From positions 3,287-67,286 of the forward strand of contig CAZVFX010000026.1 in the NCBI GenBank assembly GCA_964626565.1: a stretch of 64,000 nt of DNA, given 5' to 3'. The notes beneath the pieces are model-generated. The model saw only the letters and a program-made list of their open reading frames with translations, made no database searches and was not told where the DNA came from. The first letter of the stretch is position 1, and every line of letters begins with the position of its first letter. Below are positions 52,785 to 62,398 of this stretch, one piece after another. The stretch is from CAZVFX01 sp964626565. Its GTDB lineage: Bacteria; Myxococcota_A; UBA9042; CAIXZC01. Both the position numbers and the translations under genes were made by a program.

Positions 52785-54238
52785 TTATTCCAGAAAAGCA
52801 GTGACTGGGAGAACGCGTTGACCACTACGATCTCCAGGTAACCGTCGCCGTCAAGGTCAACCGCGGCGCTGTGGCGGGAGTCACCGCCGTTCTCTGCAAA
52901 GGGGGAAGGAGAGAAAAGCTGATTGGGACCGCCGGGACCGCCCAGGAGCAGCAGGTTCTGATTGAATCCACTGGTCGTGCCGCTGCACGCCAGAAAGATA
53001 TCCTGGTGGCCATCCATGTTGATGTCCCCCGGCTCAGCGTCGGCAGCCATTACGATTCCATCTCCCGCAGGTCCCAGATTGGCCGGCACTCCACCAATCT
53101 TCTCGGTGAATTTTCCGGCACCATTGTTCAACAGCACCCGTTGGACGTTCATGAGGTTGGCCTCGAACAGGTCCAGGTCGCCATTGCCGGTCAGGTCAAC
53201 CAGCACCGCGTCGAACCCCATGCTCTCGTACGCCGGTTGAATGTCCGTGGTGTGATCTGAGAAGGAGGCCTGGCCATCGTTGATCCAGAGCGTCGTCAGT
53301 TGACTCGAAATGAAGTTGGTGAAGACGAGGTCGGGGGGGCCGTTACCGTCGACGCTGCCCAGACTGCCGGACGACACCATCAAGCTGTCCACCGGCATGC
53401 GGCCAACAGTTTCGTCCGTCAGCAGTCCTTCCCCTGCGTTGAGCAACAGGCGCTCCTGCTGTGAACCGGAACAGAGGACCACAAAGTCCTGGTCGCCATC
53501 TCCGTCCAGATCTCCCGGCAACACCCGCTCCACCTGGTAGGAGAATTGACCGAGGAGTGACTCCGACTCGTCCACAAAGCTGCCGCCGCCCTCATTGATC
53601 AGCACCTGGCTGGGCTCGTTGGTATTGCCCACGAAGAGGTCCTCCATTCCGTCGCCGTTAAGGTCAACTGTGACAATGCAATTGGTGGGCCTCTTGCCGC
53701 CGGGCAGTTCGGCCGCGGCAAAGTGGCCGGAGCCGTCGTTGGAAAGCAGCACGTTGTGGTCCGTGGCCACCGCCAGCACCAGGTCCTCGTCGCCGTCCTG
53801 GTCGAAGTCGCCATGGTCGACATACCGGGAATCCCCTGCCAGGGGCGGCAGCCGCAGTTCGGTCTCGTCAATGAGTACCAGCGGGTCCTTCGCAGGCAGC
53901 GACTCCACGACCTCCACCTCCACCACCTCCACCTCCTCCACTATCTCCGGCTCTATGGGGGGAAGTTCCGCAGGCCCGCCATCCTGCAGGTCGGTGACCG
54001 CGTCTGCCGCCACCTCTGCCAGGGTGTCCGAGTTTGACTGCCACACGTCGGATGCGTCGGGTGTCACTTCCCCCCGCGGCACAACCTCCGGGGCCGCGTC
54101 GGGGCCCAGATCGCCGGCGATGCCGTCTTCAATTCCGCCCGGATCGGAAGCGGTAGACACATCGGCGCCGGAATCGCCTGAACAGCCGCTGAGCACCAGA
54201 CATGCCCAGTAAAACGACATGAGTAGTCTTGCCTTCAT
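52781..54238 (-). CDS. FG-GAP/VCBS repeat lipoprotein (seven-bladed propeller)
   Basis: A 485-residue lipoprotein (lipobox L-S-G-C19). An acidic linker includes a Glu/Val run encoded by short tandem repeats (53902-53948). Seven FG-GAP/VCBS units follow, each with a calcium-loop pattern such as D-x-D-x-D-G-D-x-D-x-V, from about residue 145 to the C terminus. Seven is the number needed for one integrin-like beta-propeller. No catalytic residues are seen; a surface binding role is likely. ATG 54238 has GGAGG four bases upstream. Confidence 0.82.
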   Translation of the reverse strand: MKARLLMSFYWACLVLSGCSGDSGADVSTASDPGGIEDGIAGDLGPDAAPEVVPRGEVTPDASDVWQSNSDTLAEVAADAVTDLQDGGPAELPPIEPEIVEEVEVVEVEVVESLPAKDPLVLIDETELRLPPLAGDSRYVDHGDFDQDGDEDLVLAVATDHNVLLSNDGSGHFAAAELPGGKRPTNCIVTVDLNGDGMEDLFVGNTNEPSQVLINEGGGSFVDESESLLGQFSYQVERVLPGDLDGDGDQDFVVLCSGSQQERLLLNAGEGLLTDETVGRMPVDSLMVSSGSLGSVDGNGPPDLVFTNFISSQLTTLWINDGQASFSDHTTDIQPAYESMGFDAVLVDLTGNGDLDLFEANLMNVQRVLLNNGAGKFTEKIGGVPANLGPAGDGIVMAADAEPGDINMDGHQDIFLACSGTTSGFNQNLLLLGGPGGPNQLFSPSPFAENGGDSRHSAAVDLDGDGYLEIVVVNAFSQSLLFWNN

Positions 54239-54374
54239 GGAGCCTCCGTTCGGTGACACTTTACACGTTATACCGTCCTTGGAACGCGCGCAACGCCGCC
54301 GCGGCCACCTTGCGCAGGCCCATGCCTTATGCTAGTTAGAAGACAGGGGCAAGAGCAGCGAAAAAGGAGCGCTT

Positions 54375-55754
54375 GTGAAGGTCGTCGTCGTCGGTGCCGG
54401 TCAAGTTGGGGCGAACCTTGCAGGTTACTTGTCCCAGGCCGGAAAGCAGGTGGTGGTCATCGAAGCCGACGCGCTGAAATGCGCCGAGTTGGAAGCAGAA
54501 CTGGATGTCAACGTCATCAAGGGCTCGGCGACCCAGCCGGGAATCTTGAAACGCGCCGGGCTGTCGGAAGTCGACCTCTTCATTGCGGTTACGGACAGCG
54601 ACGAAACCAACATGATGACCGTGTACATGGCTTCCGAATACCTTCCGGAGCGGGCCACGACCATGGCTCGAATTCGTAACGCGGACTACCTTACCGACAC
54701 GTCGGTAAAACGCCGTTTCAATATTGACGTGGTCATCGACCCCGAAGCTCTTCTCACCGGCAAGGTGCTTAGAATCCTCTTCATTCCCGGCGCCAAGGAT
54801 GTGCTGCTGTTTGAGGAAGGCAAGGTGTTCGTAGTTGCCCTCCGAGCGGCGGCAGGGGGGGTGTTGGTGGAGAAGCCGCTGTGGAAACTGGCCCGGGAAT
54901 TCGAAGGCATGCAGATCATGGTCGGCGCGATTTTGAGACATTCACCCGATTCGAAGACGGGGCACAAGGTCGTGATCCCGGGAGGAAAGGACGTCATTCG
55001 CGCCGGGGACCTGGTGTACTTCCTGGCCACGCGCGAAGCGCTTGATTCGCTGGTGTCTCTCCAAGGAGAGGACAGGCGACCCGCCCGCTCCATACTCATC
55101 GGAGGCGGAGACGCCTTGTCCATCAAGCTGGCGGAGGCGCTGTCCACAGCCGGTTACACAACCCGCGTCATGATCGGCGACCTCAAACTGGCCGAAGCCG
55201 CGGCCGACCAGTTGGAGAGGGCTATCGTAATCCAGGCGGACCCCGGCGAGTTGGACGTTCTGGAGACCCTCCTCGCCGAGGGCGTGGATACTTTCATCGC
55301 CTCCTGCAAAGAGGAGGCGTTGAACATCATCACCGCCCAGATTGCCCGCAAGTTGGGCGTCTCGCGAGCGATTGTGGTAACCCGAGACGCAGACTTCATG
55401 CGCCTGGTGCGGGCAGTGGACAGCGACGTCGTGCTTAACCCCTTCGAACTGGCCGCCTCATACGTCCTGCGCAAGGTCCATCAGGTGGACGTCCTCGAAG
55501 TGAACCTGTTTGCGGGAGAAGACGCCGAAGCCTTCGAGTTCGTGCCGCCGGCCAACTCCCCGGTCCTGGGCAAACCGTTGAAAAACGTCAAGTTCCCGAA
55601 GGGGACTCTCATCGCCATGATTTTCCGGGGCGACGCCACCATCATCCCCCGTGGAGACGACACCATTGAGCCCGATGACCGGGTGATTGTGTTTTGCCGA
55701 AGCGGTTCGGTCCAAGCGCTGGAGCGGTTGTTTAAACCCGGTTTCTGGGCGTAA
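54375..55754 (+). CDS. trkA: Trk potassium uptake protein TrkA
   Basis: A 459-residue cytoplasmic regulatory subunit with two RCK repeats: TrkA-N Rossmann folds at about 1-120 and 225-345, each followed by a TrkA-C domain. The first NAD-binding motif is canonical (V-V-V-G-A-G-Q-V-G-A-N-L-A). The second is altered (I-L-I-G-G-G-D-A-L-S), as often seen for the second half. It gates the TrkH channel, whose gene follows after five bases. Start GTG 54375 with AGGAG upstream. Confidence 0.93.
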   Translation: MKVVVVGAGQVGANLAGYLSQAGKQVVVIEADALKCAELEAELDVNVIKGSATQPGILKRAGLSEVDLFIAVTDSDETNMMTVYMASEYLPERATTMARIRNADYLTDTSVKRRFNIDVVIDPEALLTGKVLRILFIPGAKDVLLFEEGKVFVVALRAAAGGVLVEKPLWKLAREFEGMQIMVGAILRHSPDSKTGHKVVIPGGKDVIRAGDLVYFLATREALDSLVSLQGEDRRPARSILIGGGDALSIKLAEALSTAGYTTRVMIGDLKLAEAAADQLERAIVIQADPGELDVLETLLAEGVDTFIASCKEEALNIITAQIARKLGVSRAIVVTRDADFMRLVRAVDSDVVLNPFELAASYVLRKVHQVDVLEVNLFAGEDAEAFEFVPPANSPVLGKPLKNVKFPKGTLIAMIFRGDATIIPRGDDTIEPDDRVIVFCRSGSVQALERLFKPGFWA

Positions 55755-55759
55755 TCGCC

Positions 55760-57349
55760 ATGCATTTTCGCACCGTCCTCCATATTGTCAGCGTGGTTTT
55801 GATCTTCTTAGGGATCGCCATGCTTCTGCCTTTGGGGGTCGCGCTGGCCGATGGCGCGGATGACGTCTTGCCTATCATGCTCTCGTTGCTGGCCACCGCA
55901 GTCGCCGGGGCCCTGACCTTTGTGCTCACCAGAAATCGTGGCGAGCGGCCGCCGGTGACTCACCGGGACGCCTACCTCGCCGCAGTGCTCGGCTGGGTGG
56001 TGGCGTCGGCCGCAGCCGCGCTCCCGTTCTACCTTTACGCCCACCTCTCCTGGGCCGACCCGGCCTGGATAGGAGGCGGCTCCCCGGGTGAAACCTCCCT
56101 TTGCGACCTTCCGCCGGAAACCCTTCATCCGGGAAGGGAGTTCTGCTCTTTTACCGACTCCATGTTCGAGTCCATCTCAGGCATCACGACCACCGGGGCG
56201 TCAGTGATTCGAGCGGGGCTGTGGGATGGGCTGGAGGTGCAATTGAGCGGCGGCCTTTCCGCCCTGCCGCGGGGATTCCTGCTCTGGCGCTCTCTCATTC
56301 AGTGGTTGGGAGGAATGGGGATTCTAGTGCTCGCAGTCACCGCGCTGTCGCTGGTAGGCGGCGGCGGAATGCAACTCATGCGCACTGAAGTGCCGGGACC
56401 GACGCCGGGCCGCCTGAGCCCCCGCATCGCGGATACGGCCCGCCTGCTGTGGAAGCTCTACGCGGTTGTCTCCGCGGTCCAGATACTGCTACTCATCTTC
56501 GGCGGCATGGATTGGTACAATGCGATCTGCCACACCTGCACCACCATGGCAACCGGGGGGTTCTCCACCCTGTCCGCGAGTGTGGGAGGCATGAAGAGCG
56601 CGTACTTTGAGTGGGTCTTCACTATCTTCATGGTCGCGGCGGGCGCCAATTTTGCCCTTCACTACGGCCTGGTGTTCGGGAAGACGTTTGCCTACCACAA
56701 AGACTCCGAATTCAGAACCTACTTTGCATTCTTCGTTTTCGGGGTGTTGTCCATAGTGCTGTTTCTCTTTCTAGCCGGCCAATGGGAAGGCTTCGAACCC
56801 ACGGTACGCAGCGCCGCGTTCCAGTCTGCCAGCATCCTCACCACGACCGGCTATGCTACCCGGGACTTTGCCCTCTGGCCCGTCTACCTGCAGCTTCTGC
56901 TTCTCGCATTCATGTTCATCGGCGGCTGTGCCGGCAGCACCGGCGGAGGCATCAAAGTTGTACGGCTTCAAGTAATGTTCAAGTTCGCCTATCGGGAACT
57001 GTTTCGAATCGCGCACCCCCGCTCGGTTTCGGCCGTGCGCTACGGCCACACCGTGGTCCCCAACTCGGGAGTGCAGGCAATCTTAGGCGTCGTGATTCTT
57101 TTCGTCGGTGGATTCGTGGTTTCCTCTCTCATCATGGCAGCAATGGGGCTCGACCCGGTAACCGCGGTTTCGTCGGTGGCAGCCTGTATCGGCAATATCG
57201 GACCCGGCCTGGCCAAGGTGGGGCCGGCGGAGAACTACTTCCTCATTCCCCAGGCAGGGAAGTGGGTGCTCATGCTCAACATGCTGGCAGGCAGATTGGA
57301 GATGTTTACCGTTCTGGTTCTCTTCTCCCCGCACTTCTGGCGGAGGTAA
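55760..57349 (+). CDS. trkH: Trk potassium uptake protein TrkH/KtrB family
   Basis: A 529-residue potassium channel subunit of the inner membrane. The four pore loops are seen as S-G-I-T-T-T-G-A-S, C-T-T-M-A-T-G-G-F-S, S-I-L-T-T-T-G-Y-A-T and A-C-I-G-N-I-G-P-G-L, each with the selectivity Gly. The G-G-C-A-G-S-T-G-G-G-I-K block before the last repeat is also typical. A loop of about 30 residues around residues 105-135 with two Cys is a small insertion. Its last codons carry the GGAGG used as ribosome binding site by the next gene. Confidence 0.93.
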   Translation: MHFRTVLHIVSVVLIFLGIAMLLPLGVALADGADDVLPIMLSLLATAVAGALTFVLTRNRGERPPVTHRDAYLAAVLGWVVASAAAALPFYLYAHLSWADPAWIGGGSPGETSLCDLPPETLHPGREFCSFTDSMFESISGITTTGASVIRAGLWDGLEVQLSGGLSALPRGFLLWRSLIQWLGGMGILVLAVTALSLVGGGGMQLMRTEVPGPTPGRLSPRIADTARLLWKLYAVVSAVQILLLIFGGMDWYNAICHTCTTMATGGFSTLSASVGGMKSAYFEWVFTIFMVAAGANFALHYGLVFGKTFAYHKDSEFRTYFAFFVFGVLSIVLFLFLAGQWEGFEPTVRSAAFQSASILTTTGYATRDFALWPVYLQLLLLAFMFIGGCAGSTGGGIKVVRLQVMFKFAYRELFRIAHPRSVSAVRYGHTVVPNSGVQAILGVVILFVGGFVVSSLIMAAMGLDPVTAVSSVAACIGNIGPGLAKVGPAENYFLIPQAGKWVLMLNMLAGRLEMFTVLVLFSPHFWRR

Positions 57350-57354
57350 AGAAA

Positions 57355-59202
57355 TTGTCTTGGCCGTTGCGACCCTTTGCAGACCCCAGTCCTACTTCGC
57401 CGAAGGCTGGGAAGGACAGGCTGCTCGCTCTCGGCGTGCTGATACTGCTCGCGCTGCCGGGTACGGTGGCGGCCGAGTGCGCGACCCCCGCAGGATACGC
57501 AATCCTGGTCTCACCGCGGTCGCCGGTCCCCGGCGACACGTTGCGAGTGCTGGTGGCAATGGAAGAGCCGCCGGACCGCGCCACCGTACATCTGGCCGGA
57601 CCCGATGGCAAAACCCCGCTGCAGGCGGTACGCCAGGGCGGCGGCCCGCCCTACTGGGTGGCCGGCCAACTACCAGCGGCCACCCTCGGCAACCACCAGT
57701 TGCTGGTAGAAAACGGGGGACGGGGGGCTGCCTGTGCGCCGGTTTTTGTCGTCGAGAAACGGCGCCTCAGAAAGAAGAGCAGAATCGCCTGGGCTACCGA
57801 GCGTTCCTGGACCCGGGACATGGAGAATCTCTACTCGGCCTGGCTGGAGATTCTGTTCGATGCGCCGGAAGGGACCTCATGGCGGCCGTTGCACCAGATA
57901 ACCAGGGACGGGGGGCGTAATTTTCTGCACAATTATCTGGGTCTGAACGAAGACAAAGATGCTCGCGGTGGGCTAAAACTGACGCCCGACTGTGCGGACA
58001 ATCCATTCTATCTTCGAGCCTATTTTTCCTGGAAGCTCGGGCTTCCCTTTGGCCACCACAAGTGCACTCGAGGGAACCGGAAGAAGGGGCCTGAGTGTAC
58101 CAAGTGGGTCTCCAACGAGACTCCTCGCAACAAGGGAAGCCGGGTCGGCTCGTTCTACCGGTTCCTCCGGCGAGTCAAGTGTGACGTGCATGCAGCCTCT
58201 GCCAGGTCGATCCTTGACTCCAACGCCACCGACCTGTATCCGGTGGAACTGACACGCAAGAGCCTGCGGCCCGGCGTTGTGTTCGCCGATCCGTTCGGCC
58301 ACACCCTGATGCTGGTTAAGTGGCTTCCTCAGACCAAGGACTCACCCGGAGTCCTCCTGGCGGCCGACGCCCAGCCTGACGGAACAGTAGCGATTAAGCG
58401 ATTCTGGCGTGGCAACTTCCTGTTCACGACGAAGGACGTCATTGGCGGCCCCGGGTTCAAGGCGTTTAGGCCGGTAGCCCGGCGCCATGGCGTGCTGAAA
58501 CCGCAGACAAACCGCCAGGTCGCGGCAAACCCGGACTACGCTGATTTCTCCCTCGAACAACAGCAGATGAACACCACCACCTTCTTCGACCGTATGGAGC
58601 GTGTGGTCAACCCCGACCCTCTCGATCCGGTGAGCGCTTTCCGTCTTCTCCACGAGGCTCTCCATGAACAACTCCAGACGCGGGTGGGGTCGGTGCGCAA
58701 CGGCGAGGAGTGGAAGAAGGAACATTCGGGCAAGGTTATCGACATGCCGTCCGGCATACGCATCTTTCGCACCAGCGGCCCGTGGGAGGATTTTTCAACC
58801 CCTGCCCGCGACATGCGACTACTTATCGCGATGGACGTTCTAAAAGACTTCCCCGATCGTCTGTTGCGCACTCCGGAGGCGTTCAGCCTGCCGGAGAACA
58901 AGACGCCGAAACAGGTGCGGGAGAAGCTTGTCGAACTGCACGCCGCGTGGGCTGCCGAGATGACTATCACCTACGAACGCTCAGATGGTTCAAGCCAGAC
59001 CTTGACGGTCCTGGAAGTGTTGGCCCGCTCCGCCGCGTTCGAGGCAGCCTACAATCCCAACGATTGTGTTGAAGTCCGTTGGGGAGCCTCTAAAGAAAGT
59101 GCGGAGGGTGCAACCTGTAGTCGCCGAGCACCAAAACGACAGCGGGCAAAGCAAAAAAAATACCGCGGTTGGTTCGAGAATCGCCGCCGCCCGAGTTGGT
59201 AG
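57355..59202 (+). CDS. Exported protein of unknown function, trk-linked
   Basis: A 615-residue protein starting at TTG 57355, eight bases behind a GGAGG inside the end of trkH. The frame stays open far upstream inside trkH but is out of phase with it, so that part is not coding. A signal peptide with a long N region (hydrophobic core about 22-34, T-V-A-A cleavage) predicts export. The Cys-containing block around residues 205-245 (Y-F-S-W-K-L-G-L-P-F-G-H-H-K-C) and a strand P-F-G-H-T-L-M-L-V-K-W (about residue 315) faintly recall NlpC/P60 or transglutaminase-like peptidases, but I cannot assign a family. The C terminus is Lys/Arg-rich. Neighbours suggest a periplasmic partner of the following ATPase-transglutaminase protein. 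Confidence 0.65.
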   Translation: MSWPLRPFADPSPTSPKAGKDRLLALGVLILLALPGTVAAECATPAGYAILVSPRSPVPGDTLRVLVAMEEPPDRATVHLAGPDGKTPLQAVRQGGGPPYWVAGQLPAATLGNHQLLVENGGRGAACAPVFVVEKRRLRKKSRIAWATERSWTRDMENLYSAWLEILFDAPEGTSWRPLHQITRDGGRNFLHNYLGLNEDKDARGGLKLTPDCADNPFYLRAYFSWKLGLPFGHHKCTRGNRKKGPECTKWVSNETPRNKGSRVGSFYRFLRRVKCDVHAASARSILDSNATDLYPVELTRKSLRPGVVFADPFGHTLMLVKWLPQTKDSPGVLLAADAQPDGTVAIKRFWRGNFLFTTKDVIGGPGFKAFRPVARRHGVLKPQTNRQVAANPDYADFSLEQQQMNTTTFFDRMERVVNPDPLDPVSAFRLLHEALHEQLQTRVGSVRNGEEWKKEHSGKVIDMPSGIRIFRTSGPWEDFSTPARDMRLLIAMDVLKDFPDRLLRTPEAFSLPENKTPKQVREKLVELHAAWAAEMTITYERSDGSSQTLTVLEVLARSAAFEAAYNPNDCVEVRWGASKESAEGATCSRRAPKRQRAKQKKYRGWFENRRRPSW

Positions 59203-59251
59203 TTCGCTATCCGGTTGCAAAGGCTCAAGCCGTACAGGTATCATCTACCCC

Positions 59252-62200
59252 ATGAAAGGCGCTGATTTCAGGAAACTGGCCGAGGACGGTTGTCGTATTT
59301 ACGGCGACGACCCCTGGTTCTTCTTCCGGGAATTGGCCCAGAACGCCAGGGACGCCGGCGCCTCCCGCATCGACATTGAGGCCCGCCGCCTGCCATCGGG
59401 CGAGGAGTACCTTCGTTTTACCGGTGACGGAACGGGAATGGGGCTTGAGGAAGCGCGTCGTTTCCTCTTCAGGCTATATTCCTCCAGCAAGGGAAAGGAC
59501 CGCTTCGCCGCGGGCATGTACGGTATCGGTTTCTGGTCGGTGCTCCGCTTCCGGTCGGATCACATCGTCGTAGAATCGGATAACGAGAAAGAGCATTGGG
59601 GAATCGCCATCGACTCGGCCTTCGAGTTGCGTCGGGTGGACTGCCGGAAGGAGGGAAGGGGCACCCGGGTGACCATGGTGCGAAAAGCTCACTACTCTAC
59701 CGATGCCGAGTACGTTTCCGAACTAACCGGAGCAGTGCGCCGCTACTGCCGATTCTTGCGCCGCAACGACCGCAGTTCAACGCCGCTGACGGTGTACGTG
59801 GAAGGCAGGAAAATAAACGAATCGTTACGCCTGTCCGGCCCCATGACGCTATCGTTTCGGGAGGGGGCGGTGGAAGGGGCGGTAGGTCTGGCTGAGAAAC
59901 CCAAAGTGGAACTGTTCGCCAGAGGGCTTCCCGTCTGGCACGGGGTGCTCTTGGATGAGTTGTCCCACTCTGCCGCGCGGCAACGGTGGCGCAGCCAGGT
60001 AGCCAGGGGTCTGTCCCCCGTCTTCCTGCTGAACGGTAACAACCTCGACGTCATCATGTCTCGGAACGCAGTTATCGACAACCGGGCTCTGGCCCGTGTG
60101 CGCAGGGCCGCCCGCCGCGCCCTCACGCGCCTGGTGGACATCCATCTGCGCCAGGCTTTTCCTGTGGGCTCCCGGGGGAAACTCACCAGGATGGCCGAAG
60201 GAGTGATGGAGTGGGCTCGAAGCATCAGGGCTGTCTATCTGCTCGGCGCCGTCGCCTTGACCGTGGTTGCCTTACTGGCCTACAGGTTCGCCCCGGTGCC
60301 CGGCGAGCTTCCCGCGAGCGCCGTGTCCCGTTCGGAGTCCACCGAAACGGAGCCATCGGATGCCGTTCCCGTTGCCGGCGCCGGGCCACGCTCAAAGGTG
60401 GAGATTCTCCCCGACGGCTATCGCGGCGCGGTAGTAAACGAGGTGCGCCAATCTCTGTCGGTGGACATGAGTTTCGACCCGCCCGTTTCCGCCTGGTTCA
60501 AGATACTTACAGCCGACCGGTACGAGCCAAACGTCGGGTTGCTCCCGCGAGACGGCGACACCCAACTAGCAAGCTCAGACTTTACCTGCGGCGGGGATTG
60601 CATCACGGTACGCCTGGCCCTGCCTTCGGGCGGAGCCACGGTGCTGCCGGCGCCATCCGGATTTCGAGTTGATGTCAACAGTATCCGCCTGGATGGTGCC
60701 GCGGCTCCCGCACAGGTGCGCACCGTAGACGGCGCAGTCTTGGTGACCTTGCCTCCAAAAGGCGGCGTGGTCCACTACGTAACGGGCCCGGAGCGAGAGC
60801 CACGGGCGCTCACAGAAGAGGCCAAAAAGGCACTCACAGCAGTTCCCGGCGACCTCCCCTGGCCCGAAGGCCTGGACGAAACGTTGGCAAAAACCACGGC
60901 GCTCCCCACTGATCACCGGGTACTCGCTGCCGTGACCATAACGAGGCGGCTGCTGGACTACGACGACTCCAGCGAATCTGCCGCACTATATCGTGACTTG
61001 AAGAATTCGCCAGGATGGCTGCAATTCGTGCTGGCTACAGGTCGGGGGGACTGCGATGTCCTCAACGGTGTGACTATCCTGCTGTTGCGCCGGCTTCAGG
61101 TTCCTTCTCGCCTAGCGGTGGGTCTGGTGGGGGCGAAGGGGAAACTCGCCCCGGGTCTCCACGCCTGGACCGAGTACTACGACAAGGGCTGGCATGCAGT
61201 GGATGCTTCCCGTCCGGTGGTGGAAATGACTGAGGGAGAAGAGGCCGACCGACTGCTGGAGAAGCAGGGAACCGAAGGGGGCGGCGCGTCACCGCTGCCG
61301 CCCACGCTGGTCGCGGTGGGGGAGGGGTTGACATCGGGTGCGGACACGCTACCCCCCTTCCGTCCCGCCAGCAGGCCTGCGGCCGGCTCGTCGGGACACC
61401 TTCCCCCGCCGGGGAAGGATACCTATTCCACCGCCACCACACCCGTTGCCTCTGAGGCTCCTTCCACCGCCTCGCGGCGGCAACCCGGGTGGTGGCCGAA
61501 GAAGTCTATTCCCCCTGCGGTGGGAGAGGGCACAAGCGCCGACCAGAGGTCTAGCGAGGGCCCAGCGGGGGGGAGCTTGTCGCAATCGATCCGCCAAAAC
61601 CTTACCCCCCGCAACGTGGTCCTCGTTGCCGCCGGCCTCGCCGCGCTCGCCGCGCTCCTCATGCTTCTGATGGGCGTCAAAACCGACCGCTGGCGCCAGT
61701 CGGCGAGTCCCGCGGACAGGAAGACCGCCGAAAAACTGCTGGGTCAGATCGCGGTGGCCGCGACTGTGAACCCGCGGGCATGGTCTGAGGCCCGAGCCAT
61801 CTGGTTCCATCCAATTCTGCCGACGCTGTCGGGCAAGCGAGTTTCCATCAAGAAGGCGGGCCGTTTGGCGAAACGAGGGAAGCTGTTCTCGGGGCGGCAG
61901 TCGAGCCGCCTGGCTCGTCTGGCCACCGGAGGGGGAGCAGTGGTTCTGGACCGGGACAGTCAACCCTTCGCTCCCCTCATCGACAGTCTGGCCGGGACCG
62001 TCGACCTCGACTTGGTGGAGGCGCTGGAGACAGAGAGCTCTGCCGTCGGCACGGGTGCTCCCCTGGACAGACTGCTGGGAAGGGTGAACGAGTTGCTTGA
62101 GGATGCAGGGGCGAAGAGCGTATGCCTCGCGGCTCCGGGACTTACGGCTCGGGACTTTCAGGATGTGGACCTGAGAGGATTGTCGCTGCCTTCCGAATCT

Positions 62201-62398
62201 GGCTGGGCCGAGTCGTTTATCGCGGTCAATCCACATGGTCACCTGGCGCGGCAATGCGTCAAACTGTTCGAAGAAGACGAAGGCGTGGGCTCGTTCCGTT
62301 TCATTGATGCCCTGGCCAGGGATTCGCGACTGCTGTCCGACCGGGGCGAACAGTTGCGCTGGCAAGTCTCGCGCCGAGTAGTGGAGGATGCCTCGTGA
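59252..62398 (+). CDS. GHKL ATPase-transmembrane-transglutaminase fusion protein
   Basis: A 1,048-residue membrane protein with an unusual domain order. Residues 1-320 are an Hsp90/MutL-like (GHKL) ATPase with an intact Bergerat site: N-box E27-L-x-x-N31-A-x-D34, G1 D59-G-T-G-M-G64, G2 G88-M-Y-G-I-G93. Membrane helix 1 is at about 327-347. A periplasmic part contains a transglutaminase-like fold with C601 (G-R-G-D-C-D), H637 (H-A-W-T-E) and D651 (W-H-A-V-D), the complete triad, then a Pro/Ser-rich linker (about 690-780). Helix 2 (about 788-809) leads to a C-terminal domain of about 240 residues with no recognised family. ATP use inside could gate a peptidase or crosslinking activity outside. 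Start ATG 59252 has only a weak Shine-Dalgarno. It is followed by a GTGA overlap. Confidence 0.8.
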   Translation: MKGADFRKLAEDGCRIYGDDPWFFFRELAQNARDAGASRIDIEARRLPSGEEYLRFTGDGTGMGLEEARRFLFRLYSSSKGKDRFAAGMYGIGFWSVLRFRSDHIVVESDNEKEHWGIAIDSAFELRRVDCRKEGRGTRVTMVRKAHYSTDAEYVSELTGAVRRYCRFLRRNDRSSTPLTVYVEGRKINESLRLSGPMTLSFREGAVEGAVGLAEKPKVELFARGLPVWHGVLLDELSHSAARQRWRSQVARGLSPVFLLNGNNLDVIMSRNAVIDNRALARVRRAARRALTRLVDIHLRQAFPVGSRGKLTRMAEGVMEWARSIRAVYLLGAVALTVVALLAYRFAPVPGELPASAVSRSESTETEPSDAVPVAGAGPRSKVEILPDGYRGAVVNEVRQSLSVDMSFDPPVSAWFKILTADRYEPNVGLLPRDGDTQLASSDFTCGGDCITVRLALPSGGATVLPAPSGFRVDVNSIRLDGAAAPAQVRTVDGAVLVTLPPKGGVVHYVTGPEREPRALTEEAKKALTAVPGDLPWPEGLDETLAKTTALPTDHRVLAAVTITRRLLDYDDSSESAALYRDLKNSPGWLQFVLATGRGDCDVLNGVTILLLRRLQVPSRLAVGLVGAKGKLAPGLHAWTEYYDKGWHAVDASRPVVEMTEGEEADRLLEKQGTEGGGASPLPPTLVAVGEGLTSGADTLPPFRPASRPAAGSSGHLPPPGKDTYSTATTPVASEAPSTASRRQPGWWPKKSIPPAVGEGTSADQRSSEGPAGGSLSQSIRQNLTPRNVVLVAAGLAALAALLMLLMGVKTDRWRQSASPADRKTAEKLLGQIAVAATVNPRAWSEARAIWFHPILPTLSGKRVSIKKAGRLAKRGKLFSGRQSSRLARLATGGGAVVLDRDSQPFAPLIDSLAGTVDLDLVEALETESSAVGTGAPLDRLLGRVNELLEDAGAKSVCLAAPGLTARDFQDVDLRGLSLPSESGWAESFIAVNPHGHLARQCVKLFEEDEGVGSFRFIDALARDSRLLSDRGEQLRWQVSRRVVEDAS

